Positions 43,201-51,774 of a stretch of DNA of 64,000 nucleotides are shown here, piece after piece. The DNA lies in NCBI GenBank assembly GCA_900552795.1, contig USBB01000009.1, positions 9,646 through 73,645 of the forward strand. The letters are read 5' to 3'. Within the stretch, counting starts at the first letter, position 1. The number at the start of each line of letters is the position of its first letter. Below the pieces are notes generated by a model. That model saw only the letters and a list, made by a program, of their open reading frames with translations, searched no databases and was not told where the DNA came from. The position numbers were made by a program, and so were the translations under genes. This DNA is from an uncultured Eubacterium sp. GTDB lineage: Bacteria > Bacillota > Clostridia > Lachnospirales > Lachnospiraceae.

Positions 43201-45261
43201 CTATTTATCTTCAACGTAACCACAGCTGCTTTCGGCACAAACCAATTTACTGCCCTTCTCAACCATATAACTGCCGCACTTAGGACATTTTTTAGATGAT
43301 GGCTTCTGCCAGCTCATAAAATCACACTCAGGATTATTTTCACATCCATAATATCTTCTGCCCTTTTTAGTCATTCTGTACACGACTTCTTTACCGCATT
43401 TCGGACATGCAACTCCGACTTTTTCAAAATATGGCTTTGTGTTGCGGCATTCAGGAAATCCCGGACATCCGAGGAATTTACCATGCGGCCCGTATTTGAT
43501 AACCATATTTCGTCCACACTGCTCACATACAACATCTGTGACCTCGTCTTCTATTTTAATATTTTCAAGTTCCTTTTCTGCCGCCTTTACAGCTTCATCC
43601 AAATCCGGATAAAAGTTTCTGACAATTTCTTTCCATGCTACCTCTCCATCTTCAACTCCATCAAGAAGAGATTCCATATTTGCAGTAAAATTCACATCTA
43701 TAATCGTAGGAAATGCTTTCTTCATAAGATTATTTACCGCATCTCCCAGTTCTGTAACATACAGATTTTTATTTTCCTTTGAAACATAATGCCTTGCTAT
43801 TATTGTAGTTATTGTGGGTGCATAAGTACTCGGTCTTCCAATTCCCAACTCCTCAAGAGTTCTTACAAGAGTTGCTTCGGTATAATGTGCAGGTGCCTGT
43901 GTAAAGTGCTGTATGCCCTCTATATTCTCAAGTGAAAGCTCAGAGTTTTCATCAATCCCTTTCATAAGATTGTTCGAAGTATTTTCTTCATCCGGTTCCT
44001 TATATACAGACATAAAACCGTCAAATTTAAGCTTCGAAGCTGATACATTAAATCTGTATTTTCCTGCCGCAATCTTAACCGATTTTGTCTCATACACAGC
44101 CTGACTCATCTGGCTTGCTGTAAATCTTTTCCATATAAGCTGATATAATCTGAACAAATCTCTTGAAAGCGAATCCTTTACCATAACAGGAGAAAGAGAT
44201 ATATCTGTCGGTCTTATAGCTTCATGAGCATCCTGTATATTCTTCCCCTCTTTTCCTTTTCTTAAAGAACTGCCCAAATACTTCACTCCGTAATTAGCCT
44301 CTATATATTCGTCAGCCATCTTCTCCGCTTCCTCAGCAACTCTGGTTGAGTCAGTACGAAGATATGTTATAAGACCTATCGTCCCTTTGCCGGCTACATC
44401 AACACCCTCATAGAGCTGCTGTGCAAGTCTCATTGTCTTTTGTGTAGAAAAATTAAGCTGCTTTGCAGCTTCCTGCTGAAGTGTACTTGTAGTAAACGGA
44501 AGCGGCACTTTTTTTATCTTTTCACCGTTTTTAACTGATACCACACTAAATCCGGAATTTTTAACTTCTGAAATAATTTTGTCTTTTTGAGATTCATTCT
44601 TAATTTCTATCTTACCATTCTCATCACCGTAAAATCTCGCTGTTACAGGCTTCTTTTCACCTTTAACATTAAGCATCGCATCAATTGTCCAATATTCTTC
44701 AGGTATAAATGAATTAATTTCATCTTCCCTATCGCATATGATTCGCAAAGCTACAGACTGCACTCTGCCTGCACTAAGGCCTCTTTTTATCTTAGCCCAT
44801 AAAACAGGACTTATCTTGTATCCTACTATCCTGTCAAGTACTCGTCTTGACTGCTGTGCGTCAACAAGATTTAAATCTATTTTTCGCGGCTGCTTAATTG
44901 AAGCTTTTACCGCATTTTTTGTAATTTCATTAAATGTTATTCTGATTATCTTTTTTTCAGGCACATTTAAAGCATGCGCAAGATGCCATGATATAGCTTC
45001 TCCCTCACGGTCGGGGTCGGTTGCCAGATAAACTTTATCAGCCTTTTTTGCTTCTTTTCTAAGTGCTGCAAGAATATCACCCTTTCCTCTTATCGTTATA
45101 TACTTAGGTTCAAAATCATTTTCTATATCTATACCCATCTGGCTTTTTGGTAAATCTCTTACATGCCCCTGCGAAGCCATAACCTCGTAATTCGCTCCAA
45201 GAAATTTTTTTATAGTTTTAACTTTCGCCGGTGACTCGACTATTACCAAATACTTTGCCAT
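43201..45261 (-). CDS. topA: DNA topoisomerase I
   Basis: 686 residues. The N-terminal Toprim domain (YLVIVESPAKVKTIKKFLG, ATDPDREGEAISWH) is followed by the catalytic region with the active Tyr in ITYLRTDSTRV. Three C-terminal four-Cys zinc ribbons begin CEQCGRNM, CPKCGKEV and CPKCGSYM. It relaxes negative supercoils. GGGAGGAATTAATA precedes the ATG. It follows dprA by 17 bases in a comM-dprA-topA operon. Confidence 0.97.
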   Translation of the reverse strand: MAKYLVIVESPAKVKTIKKFLGANYEVMASQGHVRDLPKSQMGIDIENDFEPKYITIRGKGDILAALRKEAKKADKVYLATDPDREGEAISWHLAHALNVPEKKIIRITFNEITKNAVKASIKQPRKIDLNLVDAQQSRRVLDRIVGYKISPVLWAKIKRGLSAGRVQSVALRIICDREDEINSFIPEEYWTIDAMLNVKGEKKPVTARFYGDENGKIEIKNESQKDKIISEVKNSGFSVVSVKNGEKIKKVPLPFTTSTLQQEAAKQLNFSTQKTMRLAQQLYEGVDVAGKGTIGLITYLRTDSTRVAEEAEKMADEYIEANYGVKYLGSSLRKGKEGKNIQDAHEAIRPTDISLSPVMVKDSLSRDLFRLYQLIWKRFTASQMSQAVYETKSVKIAAGKYRFNVSASKLKFDGFMSVYKEPDEENTSNNLMKGIDENSELSLENIEGIQHFTQAPAHYTEATLVRTLEELGIGRPSTYAPTITTIIARHYVSKENKNLYVTELGDAVNNLMKKAFPTIIDVNFTANMESLLDGVEDGEVAWKEIVRNFYPDLDEAVKAAEKELENIKIEDEVTDVVCEQCGRNMVIKYGPHGKFLGCPGFPECRNTKPYFEKVGVACPKCGKEVVYRMTKKGRRYYGCENNPECDFMSWQKPSSKKCPKCGSYMVEKGSKLVCAESSCGYVEDK

Positions 45262-45278
45262 TATTAATTCCTCCCAAT

Positions 45279-46388
45279 CTATAAATGAAGCTTTGCATAA
45301 CAGTTTTTGGACATTTCACTTATCTTTCCCTCTATCTGTAAATGCAAAATTGCTTCGCTGACAACTGATACATCAAGTTTTGTCTCTTCCAATACCTCAT
45401 CAAGGCTTTTTGGAGATAAACCGAGACAACTATACACTATATCTTTTTGACTTGCAAGCAGATTTATATCAGATATATTTTCACACTGCGTTTTAAATGT
45501 GTTTTGTGTATGATAATTTGGCGAATTAAACAAATTAATATCAAATATATCATCTGCACACGTTAAGAGCTGCGCGCCATCCTTAATAAGCTTATTGCAG
45601 CCCTCACTCAATACATCTCCCATTCTCCCGGGAACAGCAAACACATCTCTTCCCTGCTCAAGTGCACAATCAGCTGTAATCAGTGAACCGCTTTTCTTTT
45701 TTGCCTCCACAATAATCACTGCATCTGCCAGCCCGCTTATTATTCTGTTTCTCTTTGGGAAATGATACGCCAGAGCAGGCGTATGTATAGGATATTCTGA
45801 AATCAATGCTCCGCTTTGCGCAATCCTTTTATACAGAGTCATATTAAATTTAGGATAACACACATCAACACCGCACCCCATAACAGCACACGTATATCCC
45901 TCCCTGTCAAGGCTTCCTTTGTGTGCCGATGCATCAATTCCCATTGCTAGTCCGCTGATAACCTGAACTCCTCTTGCTGACAATTCTGATGCCAAATTAT
46001 AAGCAGCCACCTTACCATACTGTGAACATTCCCTTGCTCCGACTATGGCAACACTTAATTTATCATCTGCAGGCAAACTGCCTATAACATACAATGCCGC
46101 AGGCGGATCGTATATACTTTTAAGTCTTTGAGGATAATCTTTATGCTTAATATGTACAAATGATACGCCGCTATCCTTCATTCTTAAAAAATCTTCATAA
46201 ATTTTTGTGACACATTTATCAGTCAGATATTTTTCATCACGCTCTGTAAGACCTGACACACTACCCGGCTTAAAACTTTTAAAAACATAAACGGCATCAC
46301 CGTATTTTTCAAGTATACGTCTTATTTTAAAAATATCAGTATTCTTTTCACTGCACAGCCAGTACCAGTAAAAATCATCTTCCCACAT
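45279..46388 (-). CDS. dprA: DNA-processing protein DprA
   Basis: Loads RecA on incoming single-stranded DNA during transformation. The Rossmann-like core is complete: VAIVGARECSQYG, VISGLAMGIDASAH, AVMGCGVDVCYP, LISEYP, FPKRNRIISGLADA and GSLITADCALEQGRDVFAVPG. A C-terminal winged helix follows (about 315-370). Starts at 46427, 46403 and 46388 are possible; the last (MWEDDFY, 369 aa) directly follows the comM stop. The full competence machinery is not in the window. Confidence 0.94.
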   Translation of the reverse strand: MWEDDFYWYWLCSEKNTDIFKIRRILEKYGDAVYVFKSFKPGSVSGLTERDEKYLTDKCVTKIYEDFLRMKDSGVSFVHIKHKDYPQRLKSIYDPPAALYVIGSLPADDKLSVAIVGARECSQYGKVAAYNLASELSARGVQVISGLAMGIDASAHKGSLDREGYTCAVMGCGVDVCYPKFNMTLYKRIAQSGALISEYPIHTPALAYHFPKRNRIISGLADAVIIVEAKKKSGSLITADCALEQGRDVFAVPGRMGDVLSEGCNKLIKDGAQLLTCADDIFDINLFNSPNYHTQNTFKTQCENISDINLLASQKDIVYSCLGLSPKSLDEVLEETKLDVSVVSEAILHLQIEGKISEMSKNCYAKLHL

Positions 46389-46389
46389 A

Positions 46390-47967
46390 TCATTTCCCGA
46401 CATAGCTTCTATACGAAACCGCTTCACTCAAATGATGAACCGATATTCTCTCCTCTCCATCTAAATCAGCTATGGTTCTGGCTGTCTTTAATATCTTATT
46501 GTATCCTCTTGCCGTTAACAAAAGCGCGTTATAAACGCGTTCCATAAATTTCTTCTGCTCTGACCCTAGTCCGCAGAATTTATGTATCTGCTGCGGAGTC
46601 ATAAATGAGTTAAACTTAATACTGCTTTTTTCAAATCTCTCAAGCTGAAGTTCTCTTGCCATGGTAATTTTTTTTAACATATTTTCAGATGAATATTCTT
46701 TATCGGATTGTTCCTGCTGCATATCACTGAAACGCAGCTTATCAACAGCGACGCTTATGTCAAATCTGTCCCACATTGGCTGACTTATCTTTCCGAGGTA
46801 TTTTTTAACTTCATATTCACTGCAGCTGCACCTCTTCCTGTCAGGATAATATCCGCATTTACACGGGTTCATAGCCGCCACAAGCATAAAATCCGATGGG
46901 TAAATATATTCTCCAGACATCCTTACAATTCGTATAACTTTGTCCTCTATAGGCTGACGCAAAGATTCAAGCATCTTTTCCTGAAAACACGTAAGCTCAT
47001 CCAAAAATAAAACTCCCTTTGACGCGAGTGTCACCTCCCCAGGCTCAGGTACCCTGCCGCCTCCAAGAAATGCCGACTGCGTAATGCTGTAGTGCGGACT
47101 TCTGAACGGTCTGTTTTTAATAAGTTCACCTGTTTTTTCTAATTTACCCGCCACGCTGTATATCTTAGTAAGCTGCATGCTCTCCTCAAATGTAAGCTTT
47201 GGCATAATTGTAGGTATACGCTGAGCAAGCATTGTCTTTCCGCTGCCAGGCGGTCCTATATACATTATATTGTGCATGCCTGCTGCCGCAACAAGAGTTG
47301 CTCTTTTGGCGACAGTCTGTCCTCTGACATCCGAAAAATCAATACAGTTGTCCGACACATCATATCTGACACTGCTATACTGCTCCTGTTTCAGAGTCCT
47401 TGTAGCACTTGCGCACCCTCCCTGCCTCAAACTTCTGACATCACAAGCCGGCTCAATCCCATCATTTATATAAGCTGCAAGCTCAGATAAGCTCTTAACA
47501 CCCTTTACGTCTATGCCCTTAACCAAAGAACCCTCTGAAAGATTTTCAGCAGGCACAATACATAAATTAAAGCCTTTTTGCTTTGCAGCATCAACACTTG
47601 CCAAAACTCCTCTGACGCTGTTAACTTCTCCGTCAAGACTGAGTTCTCCTATTATAACCATACTCTTAATGCTCTTATCATCAACTATGCCATTAGCTGC
47701 AAGTATTCCCAAAGCAATTGGCAAATCAAAACCTGTTCCTGACTTTCTTATATCCGCAGGAGAAATATTTACCACTATTCTTTGCGGCTTTAACTCAAAA
47801 CCTGAATTTCTTATGGCGACTTTTACACGCTCTTTTGCCTCTTTTACCTGCGTCGTCAGATATCCGCTCATTTCAAAATAAGGAATCCCCATACCTGCGT
47901 CAATCTCTACATTAACCACAACTGCATCCAAACCTATGAGTGTGGTGCTAAAAACCTCACTATACAT
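46390..47967 (-). CDS. comM: ComM/YifB-family Mg-chelatase-like AAA+ ATPase
   Basis: 525 residues: an N-terminal Lon-protease-like/S5 fold domain (about 1-170), an AAA+ domain with Walker A MYIGPPGSGKTMLAQ and Walker B VLFLDELTC, a zinc-binding insert CKCGYYPDRKRCSCS, and the C-terminal Mg_chelatase domain. In other bacteria ComM is a branch-migration helicase used in natural transformation. The start follows AGGAGAAAGTTT. It leads the operon with dprA. Confidence 0.94.
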   Translation of the reverse strand: MYSEVFSTTLIGLDAVVVNVEIDAGMGIPYFEMSGYLTTQVKEAKERVKVAIRNSGFELKPQRIVVNISPADIRKSGTGFDLPIALGILAANGIVDDKSIKSMVIIGELSLDGEVNSVRGVLASVDAAKQKGFNLCIVPAENLSEGSLVKGIDVKGVKSLSELAAYINDGIEPACDVRSLRQGGCASATRTLKQEQYSSVRYDVSDNCIDFSDVRGQTVAKRATLVAAAGMHNIMYIGPPGSGKTMLAQRIPTIMPKLTFEESMQLTKIYSVAGKLEKTGELIKNRPFRSPHYSITQSAFLGGGRVPEPGEVTLASKGVLFLDELTCFQEKMLESLRQPIEDKVIRIVRMSGEYIYPSDFMLVAAMNPCKCGYYPDRKRCSCSEYEVKKYLGKISQPMWDRFDISVAVDKLRFSDMQQEQSDKEYSSENMLKKITMARELQLERFEKSSIKFNSFMTPQQIHKFCGLGSEQKKFMERVYNALLLTARGYNKILKTARTIADLDGEERISVHHLSEAVSYRSYVGK

Positions 47968-48004
47968 AAACTTTCTCCTAATAATACATCGTTTTAGTAT
48001 AGTA

Positions 48005-48033
48005 AGTATAGCATTTGTATTTCATTTTGTAAA
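48005..48033 (-). promoter_or_regulatory. sigma-A promoter of comM-dprA-topA
   Basis: -35 TTTACA (48028-48033), a 17-base spacer, extended TGC, and -10 TATACT (48005-48010). It lies about 40 bases upstream of comM. Confidence 0.8.
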
Positions 48034-48127
48034 TATTAAAAATCAAAAATATATACGTACAAAATAATCCTCACTATTGTTCAAGCACAAGTCGGCTCGA
48101 TACCTTTTGACACCGTAATCTTTATAA
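48034..48127 (-). other. gap between comM promoter and the upstream gene
   Basis: No convincing terminator is seen after the gene ending at 48128. The segment on the minus strand contains a ten-codon frame GTG TCA AAA GGT ATC GAG CCG ending in TGA without a ribosome site. Its GC content is higher than its flanks. It may be part of a dispersed repeat; I cannot confirm this. Confidence 0.3.
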
Positions 48128-49234
48128 TTAATCCATAAGATTTACAATATTATAATCTTTTTCTCTTCCTGTTATATATTTTTCATATATTTTCTCATAA
48201 TCGGTACTGCACTCGTATCTGTCTTTTACATTATCAAAGGATATATTAAATTCTCCTTCGACATTTAAAAAACCTTGAGAATATTCAAATGCAAAATATA
48301 CAATCTCTGTATCTTCTCCATTTGAAATTTCCGCACTGTATATCCAGATTAGATAATTATCAGCTATATCTGCTGTATTTTCCTTTCGTTTAAGGAAATA
48401 TTGTCCATTTAAGAGGATATTTTGTGCTGTCTCATCATTTAATGTATACAGATAATCCTTGTCACCTGTCGCCTTGTACAGCATTCTGAATGTTTTGTCT
48501 GTTGTCTGTGAATTAATTGCGGCGATATTCTGTTCATTTATATTTTTAATAATATCTTCGTCAAGCTGCGCTGTGTCTTCAATATACGAGCTAAGCCCGT
48601 CCGCCTTATACTTCATTGTCTCCGTTTCAGCGATAAATCCGTTTCTGGCAAGCTCCGTTAAATCTGTATCGCATTTAAGAGTAATTTCATCTCCTGTAAC
48701 AATATCTACATTCTTGCTTGCAGAAAAAGTAAGACTGCCAAGGTAGTCATTTTCCCAGTTATTATTTACCATAACATAGGCATCAGGACTTATTCCTGCA
48801 AAAACCACCTCTATATTATCAAAAATATTTATTTTTTCCCCGTCACCTATTCCCGATGCCCTAAGCGTATATGAATCGTTTACTTTAATCCCTGCAGCCT
48901 CTGCTATTTCCTCGTCACAGCTTACATTAACAAATATCTTGTCTCCGTTTGAAATATCAATATTTTCCACATTTGCCAAAATATTATCAACAAGCTTTTT
49001 ATACAGTTCAAGCTTTTGTTCATCCTTTTCATTTCCTGCTATTTCTTTATACATCTTTTCCCTGTCAACAGTACACTCTGCACTTGCATACCCGTCAGCA
49101 CCGATATAATTAATGGTTATATAATCCGAAACATCAAAATGCTTTTTACTAAAAATCCCGACTAAGAGCAGGCATACGAAACATATACCTACACTATAAA
49201 GTATCAATGAATCTTTACGTTTATTTATCTTCAT
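48128..49234 (-). CDS. membrane-anchored extracytoplasmic protein, unknown
   Basis: 368 residues, not recognised. A single N-terminal membrane helix (about 10-28) follows a basic tail (KINKRKD), so the body faces outside. The body is rich in Asp, Glu and Tyr and seems to hold two beta-rich domains (about 35-180), e.g. ITINYIGADGYASAECTVD, then a helical stretch and a C-terminal beta-rich part. No Cys lipobox, enzymatic motif or sorting signal is visible. AAGGAAAGAACATAATT precedes the ATG. It follows pepP, 37 bases away. Confidence 0.72.
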   Translation of the reverse strand: MKINKRKDSLILYSVGICFVCLLLVGIFSKKHFDVSDYITINYIGADGYASAECTVDREKMYKEIAGNEKDEQKLELYKKLVDNILANVENIDISNGDKIFVNVSCDEEIAEAAGIKVNDSYTLRASGIGDGEKINIFDNIEVVFAGISPDAYVMVNNNWENDYLGSLTFSASKNVDIVTGDEITLKCDTDLTELARNGFIAETETMKYKADGLSSYIEDTAQLDEDIIKNINEQNIAAINSQTTDKTFRMLYKATGDKDYLYTLNDETAQNILLNGQYFLKRKENTADIADNYLIWIYSAEISNGEDTEIVYFAFEYSQGFLNVEGEFNISFDNVKDRYECSTDYEKIYEKYITGREKDYNIVNLMD

Positions 49235-49271
49235 AATTATGTTCTTTCCTTCACTAAATTAATTGATAAGA

Positions 49272-51065
49272 TTAGATTTTGTGTGTCGCTTCTGTAAGCA
49301 GCTTTAATTCATTATCATCCATGTAACCAGCCAGACTGTTGTAAACCCATTCGTGATAATCATTCAGCCTCCGCCTGTCATTATCATCAAGCAGTGACTT
49401 ATCGACAAGTTCCAAATCTATAGGAACACATGTAAGCATATCAAATTTCAAAAACTCTCCATACTCATTTTCATAATCATGAACACATAGAATTTCATTT
49501 TCTATTCTTATGCCATACTTTCCGTCAATATACACTCCTGGTTCGTCTGATGTTACCATTCCTGGCTCAAGAACAGCCCATTCAGCTGATGCACTGTTGT
49601 ATTTCCACCTAAAAGCATTCGGTGCCTCATGGACATTTAACAGATACCCCACGCCATGACCTGTTCCGCATCTGTAGTCAATTCCTTCATTCCACAAAGG
49701 AGCTCTTGCAAGTATGTCAAGACTGTATCCGCTGCAGCCTCTTAAAAACTTCGCAGATGCCAGTGAAAGCATACCTTTAAGTGTCAATGTAAAATGTCTT
49801 TTCATCTCATCGGTAACTTCTCCCAATGCAAACGTTCTTGTAACATCTGTCGTTCCTCTAAGATATTGTCCGCCTGAATCCACAAGCAGCATTCCGTACG
49901 GTTTAAGTATTGCCGCTGTCTCATCCTCGGCATGATAATGCATCATTGCTGCATTCTCGCCATATGCGCTTATTGTATCAAAACTTAAATCTATATAATC
50001 TTTTATATTACTTCTTAATTTATCAAGATAACTTGCTGCATCCGCCTCTGTAATGTTTTTTCCGCTCTTTACAGCCTGTTTTAACCAGAAAGAAAACTTT
50101 GTGACAGCCGCTCCGTCGTCAATATGAACCTCTTTAAGATTTTTTATTTCAGAAGAATTTTTAACTGCTTTCATCAAAACAGAAGGATTTTCGGCTTCAA
50201 TAATCTGAACGCCTCTGTCACTGCCCTCCTCCAAAAGCTTATACAGATTATAGTTAAGCCTTTTTTTATCAGCCAGCACTTTTTCATTCCTGATTTCTGC
50301 TATATCATCATATATGCTCTCATACGGTTTTATAATCACGTTGTTATCATTAAATTCCTGCTTGATTTCCTCATCAAACCTGCACTCATCCGTATAAAGC
50401 ACAACTTCATTTTCTGTTATATACAAATATGACATTATTACCGGATTGCACTTAACATCACTTCCGCGTATGTTCATAAGCCAACAGATATCATCAAGCG
50501 CAGCTATAATATGGGCTGTCGCATTCTTTTCACTTACACGCTTTCTTAATTCCTCTATTTTTTCCCACCTTGTTTGTCCTACAGTCAAATCATATGCACT
50601 GCTCATAGGAAAATCAGGTCTGTCTTTCCATATTTTCCCGACAGGGTTAAAATTATAATTAATATGACTTTTCTTTTTTAAGGCAATTTTTTCAAGCGCA
50701 GCTCCCTGATCTGACGAGACACATCTTCCGTCAAATCCAATGATACCGCAATCCTCAAGCATTTCTTCACAGTACTGTGAAAGAGTCGGAACTCCTTTAC
50801 AGCCGCTTTTCATAAGCTTTATACCGGTACCACAAAGCTGTTTTTCTGCCTGCACAAAATATCTTCCATCAGTAAAAAGCGCAGCTTCACCGGCAGTTAT
50901 AACAAGAGTTCCGGCAGAGCCTGTAAACCCTGATAAAAACTGTCTCTGTGCAAAATAATCTCCCGCATATTCCGACATATGATAATCATCCGTAAACACA
51001 ACGTATATATCAACCTTCTGTATTTTCATCATTTCTCTGACTGTTTCTATTCTTTTTCTTATCAA
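49272..51065 (-). CDS. pepP: Xaa-Pro aminopeptidase (M24B)
   Basis: 597 residues, the long three-domain type: two creatinase-like N-terminal domains (about 1-310) and a C-terminal pita-bread catalytic domain. Metal ligands are visible as DSGGQYLRGTTDVTRTF (two Asp), GTGHGVGYLLNVHE (His), TSDEPGVY (Glu) and RIENEIL (Glu). It removes N-terminal residues preceding proline. The start is TTG at 51065 after AAGGTGGGATAAAA. It lies between sigK and the unknown protein. Confidence 0.93.
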   Translation of the reverse strand: MIRKRIETVREMMKIQKVDIYVVFTDDYHMSEYAGDYFAQRQFLSGFTGSAGTLVITAGEAALFTDGRYFVQAEKQLCGTGIKLMKSGCKGVPTLSQYCEEMLEDCGIIGFDGRCVSSDQGAALEKIALKKKSHINYNFNPVGKIWKDRPDFPMSSAYDLTVGQTRWEKIEELRKRVSEKNATAHIIAALDDICWLMNIRGSDVKCNPVIMSYLYITENEVVLYTDECRFDEEIKQEFNDNNVIIKPYESIYDDIAEIRNEKVLADKKRLNYNLYKLLEEGSDRGVQIIEAENPSVLMKAVKNSSEIKNLKEVHIDDGAAVTKFSFWLKQAVKSGKNITEADAASYLDKLRSNIKDYIDLSFDTISAYGENAAMMHYHAEDETAAILKPYGMLLVDSGGQYLRGTTDVTRTFALGEVTDEMKRHFTLTLKGMLSLASAKFLRGCSGYSLDILARAPLWNEGIDYRCGTGHGVGYLLNVHEAPNAFRWKYNSASAEWAVLEPGMVTSDEPGVYIDGKYGIRIENEILCVHDYENEYGEFLKFDMLTCVPIDLELVDKSLLDDNDRRRLNDYHEWVYNSLAGYMDDNELKLLTEATHKI

Positions 51066-51077
51066 TTTTATCCCACC

Positions 51078-51710
51078 TTATAATTTATTGTCGCGAAGCA
51101 GATTTTTAAGCTTACCAAGCGCTTTTTTCTCAATCCGACTTACATAACTTCTGCTTATCCCCAAAGTTTTTGCAAGCTCACTCTGTGTCATCTCATCGGA
51201 TTCAAACAATCCATACCTTTTAATAATAATCATTTTTTCACGTTTTGTCAGCACCTTATCCATATTTTTCTTAAGACACTCGACTCTCTGCTTACGAATA
51301 TGGGCCTCCACCACATCCTCAGTATCATCTCCTACTATTTCAATAATACTTATTTCATTGCCCTCTTTATCTGTTCCTATAGGTTCATATATTGATACTT
51401 CCCTTATTTTCTTCTTTTCAGACCTTAGCATCATAAGTATCTCATTATCAATACATTTTGCTGCATACGTTGCAAATTTTATATTTTTATCCGGCTTAAA
51501 GGAATCAACCGCCTTTATAAGCCCTATAGTTCCCACTGAAATTAAATCATCGATATCCCGCTCCTTGTCATTATATTTTTTCACCATATGCGCAACAAGA
51601 CGCATATTTTTTTCAATCAATATATTCCTTTGGGACGCATCCCCCTCACAAAAGCGTCTAAGAATCTCTTTTTCTTCATCAGGCGAAAGTGGTTTTTCAA
51701 ATGTTTTCAA
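51078..51710 (-). CDS. sigK: RNA polymerase sporulation-type sigma factor, SigK-like
   Basis: Region 2 reads RLVAHMVKKYNDKERDIDDL and GTIGLIKAVDSFKPDKNIKFATYAAKCIDNEI; the hallmark IGTDKEGNEISIIEIVGD follows; region 4 has LTKREKMIIIKRYG and KTLGISRSYVSRIEKKAL. These match late mother-cell sigma-K. Likely start is TTG at 51710 (MKTFEKPLSP, 210 aa) rather than the ATG at 51734 inside the terminator loop. Either way, no long membrane-type pro-sequence is visible. There is no other sporulation gene in the window. Confidence 0.85.
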   Translation of the reverse strand: MKTFEKPLSPDEEKEILRRFCEGDASQRNILIEKNMRLVAHMVKKYNDKERDIDDLISVGTIGLIKAVDSFKPDKNIKFATYAAKCIDNEILMMLRSEKKKIREVSIYEPIGTDKEGNEISIIEIVGDDTEDVVEAHIRKQRVECLKKNMDKVLTKREKMIIIKRYGLFESDEMTQSELAKTLGISRSYVSRIEKKALGKLKNLLRDNKL

Positions 51711-51713
51711 AAT

Positions 51714-51763
51714 AAAGGCACCCCAGACACACATTTATATATGTTATGTGCCGGGATGCCTTT
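51714..51763 (-). terminator. terminator of trhP overlapping the sigK start region
   Basis: AAAGGCATCCCGG pairs with CTGGGGTGCCTTT (about 12 pairs, with a T-G wobble), followed on the transcript by ATTTTG. The 3' arm also supplies the GGGGTG that would be the Shine-Dalgarno of sigK at TTG 51710. When folded, the hairpin would hide that site. Confidence 0.75.
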
Positions 51764-51774
51764 TATTGCTTTTC

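Noticed and set aside
48061..48127. Ten-codon GTG frame after the unknown protein gene as a small gene
   Set aside because: No ribosome site and too short to support. I list the segment as a gap of unclear nature instead.
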